A stretch of 64,000 nucleotides of DNA, taken from positions 124,309,400 through 124,373,399 of the forward strand of contig NC_090943.1 of assembly GCF_040807025.1 (NCBI RefSeq), written 5' to 3'. The stretch is from Struthio camelus. Its lineage: Eukaryota; Chordata; Aves; Struthioniformes; Struthionidae. Under the pieces are notes generated by a model that had not been told where the DNA came from, did not search any database, and saw only the letters and a list, made by a program, of their open reading frames with translations. The translations under genes were made by a program, and so were the position numbers. Below, piece after piece: positions 14,924 through 28,500 of the stretch. Positions within the stretch are counted from its first letter, which is position 1. Each line of letters starts with the position of its first letter.

Positions 14924-17900
14924 CCTGAGAAGCCATCCCTTCCCTGCACTGCTTCCTACTTACTTCTCATGTACATACTATCTTACTTCTTATGTAGATA
15001 GTTTCCCGCTCCTGCCTTGCTGCTGTTAGCTTTCTATAGCTCATTTTATATTTATTTCCCTATTTTTGGTTCCTTCCTTTTAGATACCAAAGATAGTCTA
15101 AGTAAACTCAGTGAGAGAAAACAGTCCATGACTCTCTGCCACGTATAGTGGCAGAAAATGACGAAGCTTGTGATGGTTCAGTAGTATTCGAGTCTAAATG
15201 CATATCCACAGACCGTATAATATGTAAGCTCTCCATAAATCTTGCACTCATACCCATATTGACCAACCATTTTCTCTTGGGGGTCTGAGGGCTGGATTAA
15301 TTCTGCATCTGGAATTAATGCTTCCTCAGGAGATAACAGGAAATAACTTCTGGATTTGCAAAATAAGTTATTTGCTTCTAAGACTTTCTTGACTATCCAG
15401 CACTTTACTTGAGTAAGTCTGAAGGACTACATTGGCCAGCACTAGATATGCTTTCTGATATCATTTCCCATCTGCTCCCACCATGGGGATTTTCCAGTGA
15501 ATTTTCTATCTTATACTAGAAATATGTGCTCTGTGGCTTCAAACCTAGAGGAAAGACTGCCTGACACACAAAATAGAAGGGAGTGGCATGGTTGCACATG
15601 GATTTCAGAGTGTGACTAGGGTAGGCAGCCAGGCCCAGGAGCTGGGATATGCTCCTGTGTTCGTTGCAGTAGATAGACAGCAAGAGCATTACCACTGACT
15701 TCAGTGGTGGGACTTATCATCCAGAGTCTTGGGGGGAACTCATGCTGGCTACACTAACTTGCCTCTAAACCTAGACCCACTGCACACCCTAGGGTCAATG
15801 AATTTGGCTTCACCAAAAGAAAAAATCAGTAGTTGTATATTATAGATAAAAGGAAAATTGTACCCTAGACAGGGAAAATAAGAAAGCCCTCAGGAGTTGC
15901 TAACCAGTTGCAAAAGTAGCAGGTCACTGTTTCCCAGTGTTTCCACCTATGAATCAGAAAACTTTTCAATGGCTGTTCACTTCAAAGGTTTGACAGAGAA
16001 GGCAGAGATCATCTAAGAGTGAGTAATTCTGGGACTGTATTGCTTTAACCATTCTCATTTCCGCACACCTCATTACTCTTCCTCACCTCCTACTCCCTGT
16101 GTCATGTTTAATTTTTCTATTTTTGGTGCAAAGCTATCTTTTTTATTATCTTCATAGGTTTTCCCAGCATATCTTCAGAAACTCAGAAATGACAATGTTA
16201 TCATTATGATTATTAATATCAACAGTTATTAAGAACAGCAGTAAGCTGAAATGAATAGGCTGCAAACATCTTCTATTCTGAGGAAGTTTAAAAATTGCCT
16301 CTGACATGATCCTGGCTAATTCAGATTTTAACATCCAATTTCATATCCAAACAGATGGGTCGATAATTTAATGTATAGTGTTGTTAATCAGACCAGTATG
16401 AACAGACTTCCTTATCCTAGCAACTCTTTTTGCTAGACAGAACTTCTTTTGGACTTAAATGGATGTTTAGTGGTCTGAAATAATGCTAACAGGATAAGTC
16501 TGTGCTCTAAAAAAATTTAATCATCAACCACACTGGTTCTGCTGATATACAAATGAGATTCCCAAAACATACCAAAACATAAAACATATATGATGAAGCA
16601 CAAGCCTGTATATCATAAGTGTTGCAAAGCATGTCCGTGTGCTTTACCTGTCAAGTAATTAGCAAGAGCACCAACTCCAAAAATGTAAAATAAGATATAT
16701 TAGAGGCAAGTACACTAGTATATGCCATTTATCACATACTTTAAAATGCAGCAGGTGAGAGAGAAAGCCTTGTCCCTGGTTTGCTGATTTATTTCAGACG
16801 AGTCGCTTCATCTTCCTGTGCCTCAGGTTCCTCATGTTAAAGCAGGGATAATGGTGCTGACTTCCTTGTACACTGCTTTGATAGAGCTAGTGATATTTCT
16901 CATTTACCTCGTGTTGGGCATGCATGTGCTACTAGGAAAACTCTTCTTTGACTTTCCACTGAAGTCTGAATATAGCAGTGATAAAATAATTTAAATCTGT
17001 GTTCCTGAATGTCTCCCAGAAGACAGTTTAAGAAAGTCTGTGGCTGGCTTGATCTCTCAGAATGTATTGATTTTGGAAAGAGCAATTGACTGGTAACTGC
17101 TGGAGAAACATGCTTCTTTTCATCAAGAAGGTAAGGCTACGGCAAAAAAGTTTAATTATTAAAGTGTTTTTACTTCCCACACAGAAGACTTTCACTCAAG
17201 ACTAAGTCTGAGAAATTGCTTCAAATTGCAATATTAAGGTTTATTTTCATGGTTATCTCATGCAGTTCCAGGCTCATGCTACAGCCCAAAGGGTCTGTCC
17301 TACCCACCCTCCGCACCTGGTTTAGCACCCTGAGCTCTTCCTTCCTGCTATCATCTGTTCTGGACTCTCAGTATCTTTGAAAAAGTGCAGGTTCTTAAAC
17401 CATTTATGAAATCTAAAAAATCATATGCGCCTCTCTCACAAGTAAATACATGCCCACTTTTTACATAATAAAATGTATATAAATAATATATATAAATAAT
17501 ATAAAATAATAATATAAAATTGTATAAATAATTATGCTTAGTTCAGAAAGAAAAATTGTGAAAATATTTAATATAAACTTCTAGACCAAAAAAAAAGAAA
17601 CCCCAAAACCACAGAAGGAAACTCTGCAAAGAAATCAGACTGAAGCAAAGTAAAGTAAAATAACAACAATAACAACAAAACAAAAACAAAAAAGAGTTAA
17701 ATTGAAAAATAGAAATAAAAAAGAAAAACTTTATAAGATATAATCAATATTATGAAACTGAGGAATTAAATGGGATAACTTAAAAGTGACCATTACAGTT
17801 AAAGAAATATCAGCGTTTTACGTTAAAAATTCAATTAAGGCATCTACATCAGTCTGCTCTGTAACAGTCTAATACAATCATGAATTTATAACGAAGCCAG

Positions 17901-20900
17901 TTCATGGTTTGTCAACCTACACTTTTCTACACTTCCTTTTAAAAATGCATTTAGCTACTTTTATATGTTTTCCCCTTATAATAGCACTTCTGAGCTATTG
18001 TGAGCTTTTGGCCTAAAAACACAGATACATTAGTGTTAGCCATGTGTGAAAACACTAACAACATGCATCTGATTGAGACTTGTAAGTGTCTGACCATATC
18101 TGATAATAAACAGAAATAAATATTTTGTGATATTTTGTGAAAATTTTTGTCTTAACTGAGTGCTCTACAAAAAGAAAACATTGGAAATTCACTAGCTGGG
18201 CTACTATGCTCAGTCTGAAACCCCATTTCTCTGAGATCTTTAGCATTTCCACCTGGTAACCTCAACAGCCTGCCTGAATTGAAGGAGCCCCTGGACTTGG
18301 TGATCACCTCTCCATGAGCAAGGCTTCTCTGCTCGCCAGCCTCCAACGCGAGGTAAACAGTGGCACTGGCGTTGTGTTATCAGTAATTTTTCATATGCAA
18401 TTCAGTTCTCTCTTCATCATCAGGGATTACTTCCTGTTTCGTCTGTGTACTGTGAGGCAAACAAGCAAAAAATATGTATCTAATAGCCTTTTTTTATTAT
18501 AGTCATATCACACTGTAGGATAATACTGATTCTTCAGTCCAGGTATAGGGAGAATAGGCTTATGAATAACCTTAAGAGGAGCCTAAAATCATATTGATTT
18601 AATCTTCATGCATTTTATAAATGAAAGCTATTATTTGATCCATTTTCTTCAATGAAGAGCACTAGTTTAGAGATGCAATTAATCATCACACAGTACCGCC
18701 AGAATTTTTATCAAGAGAAAATTTTCATCACATTTTGCCACACATATGAGAAACAAGCAATTGCACTTAATCATCCTAAAAATTAAGAAAGTTTATGCTG
18801 AAGAGAAATGTACAGGTATAGAGCAGTATCTTATTATCATTATTATGATTGCTGCCATTATATGTTTCTTATGCCACTAATTTTTTGTATGTGTCTCCCT
18901 TTCACTGAACATCTAACAGATTCTGAGAAAAAATCAACCTTTGAGTTAGTGAGACGTGGCCAGTTTACAGAAGGGATACCCTAGTGCATTATTAAGATTT
19001 TTCTCAGAATATCAAAACTTTCAGATTATCAACATTTTCTCTGAATAAAAAAATGCCCCTAGCTTTGCCCTGATAAATGTATTTATTATTATTTCATCAT
19101 GTCATTATTTGTTATTTCCAATTCTTATTTACTAGGGCCTGTGAAGCTCTGTCTTGCTCCTGCATTGTGCATCGTGGAAAATTTAAAAAATGATGGCTCC
19201 CCAATGTCTTTAAGTAATAAGATAAATTGTATTTATGAACAGGAAGTAGAGCAGACACTCTGAGTGTAGATTTGTTTGTTCTGAAATTCAGAAAGATGTT
19301 GGGTACGTGCTAAAGAAGCGAGGACAGTGGCTGACCAACTGGGGATCCTGAGTCGCCGTTGGCCTGGCACAGAGGCCCTCTCGGAGCAGCTCCGCAGCCG
19401 AGACAGGCGGCCTCAAGCCAGGCACACCAGTAAGTCATGTCGGGGACTGTGCCAAGAGGGGATGCAGGACCAAACTTCTTCCTGGGACAGGTATGTATAT
19501 GTGAGAGTAGACCACATCTAATCACATCCATACCAAATATAGGTGAAGTAGGTTTGAATTCTGTTGCAGGCTTAGTGCAAATGATGCAATCTTAGCAATT
19601 TAAGAGCTTAAGGATGATTTTCAAAAATGACTCAGGAACAGTCTTTTAAAAGCATTGAGACCAGTACAGTGGCCAAAGCATCCTTGCTGGGGATTTTCTA
19701 AAGCACACAAACAGATTAGTTACTTCCCTCAAATGGAAATGAATAGGAACTGGACTTTTAACAGGCTTTGCAATATTAGTTAGTGACTAAAAGAATTTTT
19801 AGACACCAAAATAGGTTTGAAAATCTTTCCGTAAGAAGAAAAAAGAAATTTTTATTTACTGCGTTGTATGCCAATTATATTTCAAATTATACAGCTCAGG
19901 TTACACAGTTATCCAAGGCCCTTTGGATAATTGCACCCTTTAGCACCATTCTGTAAGGTGCTAAAAGGTTTAAGAGAAAAAACATAAAAACCTTCATGTA
20001 AAATAGAAAGAAGAACAGAACAAACTCCAAGGGTACAAAATGACAGCTAAGTGGATGCCACCAATTCTGCCCAATTAACCACAGTGTTCCCAAAGGTCAG
20101 TAGTTCAAGATTTCTTCTTCAAGCTAGATCAAACTATTGTAACTTTTTTGATCATTTTTGTTCAGACTAAAATATTTTTTTAAAATATTGATGTGTAAAC
20201 TATATTTTAGGAAGTTTGAAAATTTGTTTTGAAATTGCATTTCAAATTGCATGTAACAAATTTTCATGTTGAATTAGTGTTCTTATTTATGCTTAATGAT
20301 GAGCTCATGCATACTGTTCTTTATAATGAGATATGTCACCGAGAGATATAGTATAATAGCTGAGAGGGGTTGTTTACGGTTTTCCTGGGACTATTATTAT
20401 TGTTTAATTTTTTTTTATCTTTTGTAGATAAAATTAACCTCTATTCTGCTGTAATTAAAAGAGAATTGACACAAAAAACTGAAATACTGTGGTCTGTAAG
20501 AGAATATGTACATATATAGCTATCACATACAGTGATTTCTGGATAATGTAAATAAAATTGTTTTTATCAGTCTTCTTTCAAGGATACTCCAAAAATCGTC
20601 CACTGACCCAACCTTTCAAAGGTCTATTGAAAATAATTTTAAAACTACTGATTTTGAAGTCTTGTTTGCCATTATATATATTTCCACAGCAGAGAAAATA
20701 CCTACCTAACGCTGAAATGTCAGAATACTGGTTCACTTCAGCTACTGACTATTGCATTAGTAATACAGAGTATTTTATGTTTTAATGCAATAATGATAAT
20801 ATCAACATGGTATGAAATATTTTAAAAGTACAAAAAAAATTTTAAAAATCCATAAAACAAAATAGAAGTCCACACCAAACAGCTGAAAAATCTAAACAGA

Positions 20901-22340
20901 AAAATGCTTTAAACTGGCATCTTTTGGAACATTTGCTTCAGCAACAAGTCTGAAAACGCCTATTTTTATTTTTGACCTGGCCCAAAAGCAAATTTCACAT
21001 CATCCAGAGTTTCCCAGAAGAGGGAAAATCTGGATACGATGCATTTGACAGTGGCCCCTTGCTGGCTCCCTGCTGGGTGTGCTGTGCTCCATGGCAGAAG
21101 CTGGGCGACAGCCCGGAGGAACGCGACTCCCTGCAGCAGCCCAAGTGTGTTTGTTGCAAGGCAGCGAAGAGTCGATGCAAAGCAGCAGCGTGACGGGGAG
21201 GTGCGCTGCGAAGCTGCTTACCCAGTAGGAGCGTGGGGCGCAGTCCTGCTAGGCGCTGAGTAATCCTCGTGGTGCTGAGCACTCCTTTTTCCATGTTTGC
21301 AGTCAGCTTTGGGAGATGCCCAGCACTGTGGTGGGCTCAGGCACCTGTAAGGCACTTTGTGGGGTGGAAAGTATTCTCTCCTTGCAGGCTTAGCGGTACA
21401 GCAGACGCTTTCTCCTTCCTTTTCTTGCCCTCGGTGGGGTGGCTCATGAGTCCCAAGGATGCAGGGAGGGTGTAATGCCTCCGCTGCAAGATCCAGGTGC
21501 TCACTGCTGAGCACAGCGGCACACACGCTTTGTCTTCTCCATCCCTCAAGTACTTGTGCTTATGCCATCCAAAACCAGGCCAAAAGTGAGCTGTGCAGCA
21601 CTTCCTCCCTTCATGCCGCTACCTGTAGTTTTGGGCAGTTCAGCAGGGTTCCTATGGCACAGGGTATGCTGCACACAGCACCCTCTCTGCTGCGTCAGTG
21701 AGAGCGCGGCTGCCAGGAAGAGTAAGGTAGGGCACTAGCAAGCTTCGCATTTGATGAAAGTGAAAAGTTACCTTCCTCTGCTTCTGATGTTCTTGTGGTC
21801 TAATGGATAAAATACTCTTTTTCTCCCCAGTTGATATGTTATCTTTTCAATGACAACATGTTCTGTTCTGAGTACGATACTTCTATAAACAGTGCGTGCA
21901 GAACTGACTTCTTCTAGCCTGAAAAGAAACAAATGGACATACATTTTCATTCAAACTAATAATTTTTTAAAGTGCATATTCTTTACAATATTATTCATTA
22001 AGCTCTTCTATCATATTCAGTGTAAAAAGAAAACTGGTAATTGCATTCAAAATAATGATAAGTTATCATTTTAATGATTCCTTATGTTGTGAGTAATTTA
22101 TAATTTGCTTGGTATCTTCCCAGCAAAACTTGCCTTCTGTTTTTAAAATGTACTCTTTCGTATCCAACAAAGGGTTTCAGTGCAATAAGAATTAAGGTGT
22201 GTCTTTTAGCTTTTACCTGCAAGCAATAATGATGTTGTCAAGCGCTCCAGGTGAGGCCAGCCCAGGTTTTTTGGGTGGGGAAAGACACACTGTTATACAG
22301 CATCTTCAGTGCTTCTCTCAGAGGGAGACAGAAACACCTT
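14924..22340. other. Intergenic upstream of the desmoglein gene
   Basis: No supported coding sequence. Contains AT-only low-complexity DNA at about 17465-17530, an A-rich AACAACAAAAC tract at about 17660-17695, GC-richer patches at 19310-19500 and 21040-21720, and nothing resembling a desmocollin exon on either strand. Confidence 0.6.
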
Positions 22341-22351
22341 GAAAGGCTGAG

Positions 22352-22358
22352 TATAAGG
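22352..22358 (+). promoter_or_regulatory. Possible TATA-like element of the desmoglein gene
   Basis: The sequence GTATAAGG lies about 115 bp before the start codon at 22473, a plausible distance for a short 5' UTR. No other core element is evident. Position and motif only, so weak. Confidence 0.3.
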
Positions 22359-22396
22359 ACATCTACTGAGTGTCTTTTTAAATAGACACCATAGTT

Positions 22397-22409
22397 GGGG
22401 GGGGGGGGG
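22397..22409 (+). repeat. Homopolymer G run in presumed 5' UTR/promoter
   Basis: Thirteen consecutive G, followed by A and GGG, 64 bp before the desmoglein start codon. Confidence 0.85.
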
Positions 22410-22472
22410 AGGGAAAAGGAACAGACTTGTAACCGTAACTCAGTTGGACTTGTATCTAAGAAATCAGATGCA

Positions 22473-22520
22473 ATGGATTGGCTCCCTCACCGAACAACTG
22501 CTTTTCTGTTCCTTTTATTG
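22473..22520 (+). CDS. DSG4-like: Desmoglein exon 1: signal peptide
   Basis: Sixteen codons beginning MDWL, with a basic residue and then a Phe/Leu-rich hydrophobic core, followed at once by the consensus donor GTAAGT. Length (16 codons, phase 0) and the MDW start match the first coding exon of mammalian DSG1/DSG4 as I recall them. Another in-frame ATG at 29234, just upstream of exon 2, was rejected because it would leave no intron. The 6787-bp intron 1 that follows is the longest in the gene. Confidence 0.85.
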
Positions 22521-25500
22521 GTAAGTCCACTTTTAATACAATATTTGTAAACTCTGTGTTTATGTCTGTTGAATCCTCAGCAGACCACCATATTTCACAG
22601 TGTAAACCACCCCCTGCAAAAAAATCCTGTGAAAATATGCATAAGAAATAAACTTGTGCTTATTTTAAATTGTATTTCAGAAGATTCTACACAAAGAATT
22701 TAGTTTTTCGTTGAACGCTGACAATTGCTTCTTTTGATTATAGCTTTCTGAAATCTTTTGATGTTCAATATATGGCCTTCTATGTTTAATATGTGACCTT
22801 CCAGGCAAATGTTGTCTATATGTATTACTTAATTAGTCATTCTTAACAATAATAACGTTATCATTTATAAACAATTCTAATAACTTGACTGGGTATAACT
22901 TGATTCTGTGTCTTTATTCTTTTGCTCAATACAAGGAAGATGAGAGGAAACATCTTTTTCTGAAATGTGTTTAGTAAGAGTGCCTCAGAGTTGATTAAAT
23001 CCTATGACTTTACTCAAGGGAAAAACATGAAATTTAGTGAAGATTTTAGCTGAGCAAAAATCAGGACTTCACCCATTACTTCACACTATAAAGAATCCAC
23101 ATCTCATTGTGCATTAGTGTCTGAGCTGCCATGTATTAAGGAAGTGAATACTTCAACCACTATAATGAAAGTGTCGTTCTTTGAGTTTGTTGTATTTAGG
23201 ATAAAAGGGAAGTTGTGTCTATGGTCAAGCAGAATAATTGTGCAATGTGTTCTTCAGTGTTGGGAAATTACCGAAAAGGAACTTAAAAGAACTAGGGAGA
23301 CCCTTCCACTGTTGCATTCTATTTTATTGCATGGATTATTTTCACTTGTCTTTGCTACTCCTCTCAAACTACGTAGAGGTTCAAGGCCATGAAGACTGAA
23401 AAGAGCAGAATTTATTTTATAGCTATTTCTTTCATGGCTTTTGATTTACACAGAATATTAGTAAGTGTAAAAGTCTGTTAACTTCCTGTTACTGATATTG
23501 CTAGCAATGTTTATAGTCAGGGAAATAGGGTATGCAATTATAGAATATGAAATCCTGAGATTTATTTTGAAGTGATAATGCACGAATTTAGGTCACAGTT
23601 TTGCAGTCAGTAAAGTAGAATTAATCAACATAGGGCGGCTGCCAGACAAATAATGATAAAACTTGGCAAAAGCAAGGCATAGTTCAGATGAGTTTCTGCT
23701 TGTTTAATGCAGCACACTGGTCTCTGCTGAAATTGGTATGTTATTTGTCATGCTAACAGTTCTGGATTTTTGTATAACAATATAACTACTAGCTTTATTC
23801 AGCTACCTGGTGATGCATACTCCTGATGTTTTGAAAGTTAGAAAAAAAGCTGAATATAAAAAAAAAAAAGTTCTGTATTCAAGATTTGTCCATTCAAAAG
23901 AAATTTTACTGCTTAATCTTGTTAACAATTCTCATTCTTTCAGTTTATTGTTGTCAATAAACAATACAAATATTGTTGTGTCTGAATCACAATCGTGATT
24001 CAGAATGCCTATGCGGTCAGGAAAAAGAGAGGTAGTGAAAACTACAATTATATTTTGATGAGTATCAGGGTTTTTTTTAACTTTTACTACCTAGAGGAAT
24101 CAACTGTTGTTCTTCTAAGTGTTTTTCTGCATAACAATGTTCACGGTGGCTTGTACAGTCTCATAGCATGTTTTAGTGCTTTTTAGAAAGGTGATGAACA
24201 AACTATAGGGATTAAACAAATTATAGATTACGGATACAATTTTATTGCATTCTAAGGAACAGTCTCGATTTGGGGCTTAATTATTCTTTCATGAAAATCA
24301 CTTATTTGGTGCATCTGGTTAGTATAATGTTAATAAGCTGTATCAAATAAAATTGCTGTGGAATTATAGATATTTTAGTACACTTTCCAAAGATGAAGTA
24401 TTAAACTACCAGAGAGCATGGTCTGAAACTACTAATTTTCTATATATATTTCACCATTGATGGGTCTGATTCTGTAACCCTCACTCACATAACTACAAAG
24501 GTGTCATTCTCATGAGTAAGAGTTCTGTTTGTGGTACTTGCACAGACACGTTTTATGGAAATAACCTGTTTGATCAGGTATAACTCTTCTCTTGCCAGCT
24601 ATCATGTGACAGTGAATAATTTTAAATTCACCACATCCCTTATATGCACTTTTGTCTGGCTACTTTTTCCCATATCTTATCTACACCTTTTTTTTTCTCT
24701 AGTTGCTAGGCTATGGTTACGCCTCCTACTCATAACTTGGTTGGACATAAAAATATTAAGGAGTCAAATTCTCTCCAAAAATAGGTTCTTAAGTCTGTAG
24801 CATATTCCTAAATAAAAATGGCTAAGCAAATGTGCTTTTGCAGCTAGAGCATTCTAAGACATGTTAGTTTTTTTTATTTGGGAGATTTATTTAGGAAACT
24901 TAGCATAACTAACTTGAAAAACTCCAGCTTGGATGACAATGGCTTACATCGTGTATTGAAATTACTTTTCTGTTCATTTTTCTAATTGGTAAGCTCAGCT
25001 ACTATACTATAAATTCATTATTCCTGTATGACATGTTCTATGTCCTTATTTAGCTCAGCTGAGCAGAAACAATCACAGTGAAAACTTTTCCTGAAGTGGT
25101 CAATTCTTTTAATAAGAGTATTTTAAAATAAATAAAACTTTGGAATTTATTCTTCTGAGTGACACGAGCATCATATCTTTCATTCACTTCTGTCAAAATA
25201 GTAATAGCTTCTCCATCATGGGTACAATACAAAATATTGACTTCTGTTGCTAATATAAGAAGCCAGAAACACCTGATTTTTACGGAGTTAGCAAAGAAAC
25301 AGCAAGAAAAATCATCCTGCAAAATTTCCCCTTAAAATCAAAAGAATAACATTCATTAATGGATGCAAAAATGAAAAGTACAGGTAAAAGTGTATTCTTG
25401 TTTTGATTTAAAAAATTACTAAAGGGATTCTTTTTAAAATATGAGGTTGTGTCTTATGTTTCAACCCTGCTTCTCATTATTTCATATCCACTGATTTATC

Positions 25501-28500
25501 ATTTTTTAATGAGGTGAGGAATGCATAAAAGGAAGGGTTCATTATTTCAACGCATTACTAGTCAGAGTTTTGGCTGAGTAAGACATGCAGGTCCCAAAAT
25601 GCTGACACAACCAGAGCTACCGTGGCGCCATGATGACTAATATAATATGTGTGAGTTCTCAGCACTCCTCCTGTTAAGGTCAATAACAATACTGCTGTTG
25701 ACTTCAAAGAGAAAGAATCAGATCCAATATGAATAATGCTGGGAAGATATTAAAGGCGTGTTCAGTCATTCAGCTATGAGTAGGTGGAGGAGGGAGGATT
25801 CCATAATTGCATATAATATTGCTTGACAGTCAATTAATGATTAGTTAATTCTTATTTGCAAATTACTTTGAAGATGCAAAGAACCATACACATCCTATGG
25901 GCTTAATTCTGTTCCCAGTTACATCAGAACAAGTCCAGAGTAACTCCAGTGTGACGTTAAAATCTCATTTTGGATACAGGGTTCAAGCTCTGTATAATTA
26001 CAGGGCAAGCTTTCAGACACACTGCTGTGCTACTGATGGTCATGACAAACATATTTTCTGTCTGGACATCTCCCAAACCCTATCTGAAAGAGCATGTGCA
26101 AGTAGCTTTTAGCTCCTCTGCAGAGTTCACATTTTTTCAGGGTCCCTTAGAGACTAGCAGGACAGCAAATCTTGATGTCATTCTAATCAGCCTGCCTACC
26201 CCAGGGTCCTCAAGCTGCATCCAACGCTTTCAGCTCCTATTGTTTTAATTGTGCTTAATCACTGATTCTATGGAAAACAGTACATAACATGCTCAGATAC
26301 TAGTTTAGAAGGGAAATTCGTACATTTTCTTCAATTATGCCAGAATTAGCTGCTAGGCGATAGATGGTAAAATGTTATTCTCCACTGGAAAGAGCATTAG
26401 AAATACAGGTTTACAAGGTAGTGAGGTATTTGAAATTGACAGCTGGAAGGAGAGGGGAGAGCTTTTTGTTTCCTGCTGATGCTAGCGAAGAACTGGAAAA
26501 TATTAGTTGGGGCAGTAACGGAAACCCTGTCCCTAGCCATGTTAAACAGCTGTCTCTCCAGAATTGTTTAGGTTTAGCTGGTGAACCAGATGGCCTCTTC
26601 TAGTGTTTGTCTGCCTTGCTTTCTATAACATAGCAGTAACTGAGATAGACATACAGAATGCAGACATCAAATTCAGGAAATCAACATTCTCAAGTAGTAT
26701 CACAAATAGTACTGAGGATTCTCGATTCAAAACTATCAAAATTTCTTTAAAGATCTTCCATCAGCAACACACAGAAAAAGGGATTTTTCCTTAGCTGGTA
26801 GAGGACAAGCGTGGAAATACTGGGCCGTAATTTCTGATTCTCAGTAAAACTGATGAACAAAGCATCCTAATATTCCTGTTAGTGGTGCTCAAAGACAAAG
26901 GATGAAATATCAGTGTACAATGGATATTCTTCATAGTTTGAAAGCCGTTCAAACTGCTCATTTTAGATACAGGGTTCAGACTCTGTATAATTACAAGGCA
27001 AGCTTTCAGACACACAGAGTTCCCCACTGGTCATCAGTAAAGATTGAAATCAAGTTCTTTTTATGAATATTCCTATCCTAAAGAACAGAATTCAAGAATT
27101 CTTTACAGGTGTAATTCCTCTTTCCCAGGAGTGCCACTGTTCCTCAATACAATATTTCAGTTATGCATGTTAACTGTGAGAGTAACATGGCTGGAAGCGA
27201 GCTATCAGTTTCACTGTTAGATACTGGAATGGGTCATAAGATGCAGACAGCAGGCAAGATTCATTAACACTGCGTTAGGAGGTATATACCACACTTTTCT
27301 GTGTCAACACAAAAGCTTGCATGCCAGAAGGGAATTCAGGCTAAGGGCGAAGAGGATTGCACTGTACTTGCCCAAGGAACCTGTGTTCTGCTGGTGGGAT
27401 CAACTGATAAGAGACGTTGAATCAATGCAATTTCTGATTGGCTTCATCACTCAGACTCCCTCGCGAGAGAACAATCTGCATATTGTGCTCTCCTATGTTT
27501 CCCCAATCTCCAAGATGGACCGTAAAAGGAGAGGCTTGAAGTCCCGCTGAGGCGAAACAACTCCCCAGTTGAAATTGAGTCTGATGTTGCAGAGATGAGT
27601 CATGACTGCACATAAGCTTGAACCCCATTCTGCAGCTGAAGATTTATGCAGTCACTAACACATGCACTCAGATTAAAAGCTATAATGATATTTTTAGCAC
27701 AACCTGTACATATCTTTTTTTTATCTAAAGACCTAACACAATTTTGTAATGATTTTCCCAAGAAATACTCTTCTTAACACTTTATGTCAATAACTTGCTC
27801 AAAGAAAAAAGAAAAAAAAAGTTAATCCATGAATAGTCCCATACATTTCAAGATATTACATACAGTCAAGATACTACATCCACAGCTGAAACTCTCTTAT
27901 TCACTAATTAATTAGAGCAAGCCTCACTGACTGAGATCTCAGTGAATTTTGTTGGCAAGAACAGATCATCAGAGAAATGGTTTTGCAAATGACAGACAGT
28001 GGACATCTTACGGCATGTAAGTAAATAGGGGAAAGGCAAGAGGAAAGGAGGAGAGTGAAGCTGCTGTTCATTAACCTTTTGTATGGAAAGGCTATGCCCA
28101 TCTTCCAGTCTTGATATAACAACCAGGTAATGAATCTGAAGTGAAGGAAGTTCCATGAGATAATTTCTCACAGAGAAAAAAAATTGTCACAGAACTTATC
28201 CATGTTGTTACATCCAACCTAAAATCCATCAGAGAAAACATATCAGATAAATCAGTGTGAGTCACTGAATAATACTGGGAAATGATAGGGATGTGGAAAA
28301 CTGATAACTACAGCTGTTAGCACCATTGCTGAGAAAGGAGAAACACTGCAAAACTTTCTGGGTCACCTGCACATTTTGTTTTTTTCAATGATAAATCAAG
28401 CAAACATCGAGTCCTGCAAATCGTATATTTTTCACCCTTTATTGTTTGAAGTGGGTAAAGGCAGGTCATAAACCCAAAAGTGATGCTATGAAGTTGTGAT

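Noticed and set aside
1-22340. Desmocollin (DSC) exons on the minus strand, expected next to the desmoglein cluster
   Set aside because: I looked for cadherin motifs in minus-strand ORFs and saw none, so any DSC gene lies outside the window.
23332-23373. Alternative first exon starting [11 protein letters not shown] in intron 1
   Set aside because: Signal-like, but the donor (TACGTAGAG) is poor and the length is 14 codons. The exon at 22473 has the expected 16 codons, MDWL start and consensus donor.
25690-25950. Phrases such as TTGACTTCAAAGAGAAAGAATCAGATCC and CAGAGTAACTCCAGTG
   Set aside because: They faintly recall motifs of old amniote dispersed repeats, but the match is too short and degraded to call a family without a repeat search.
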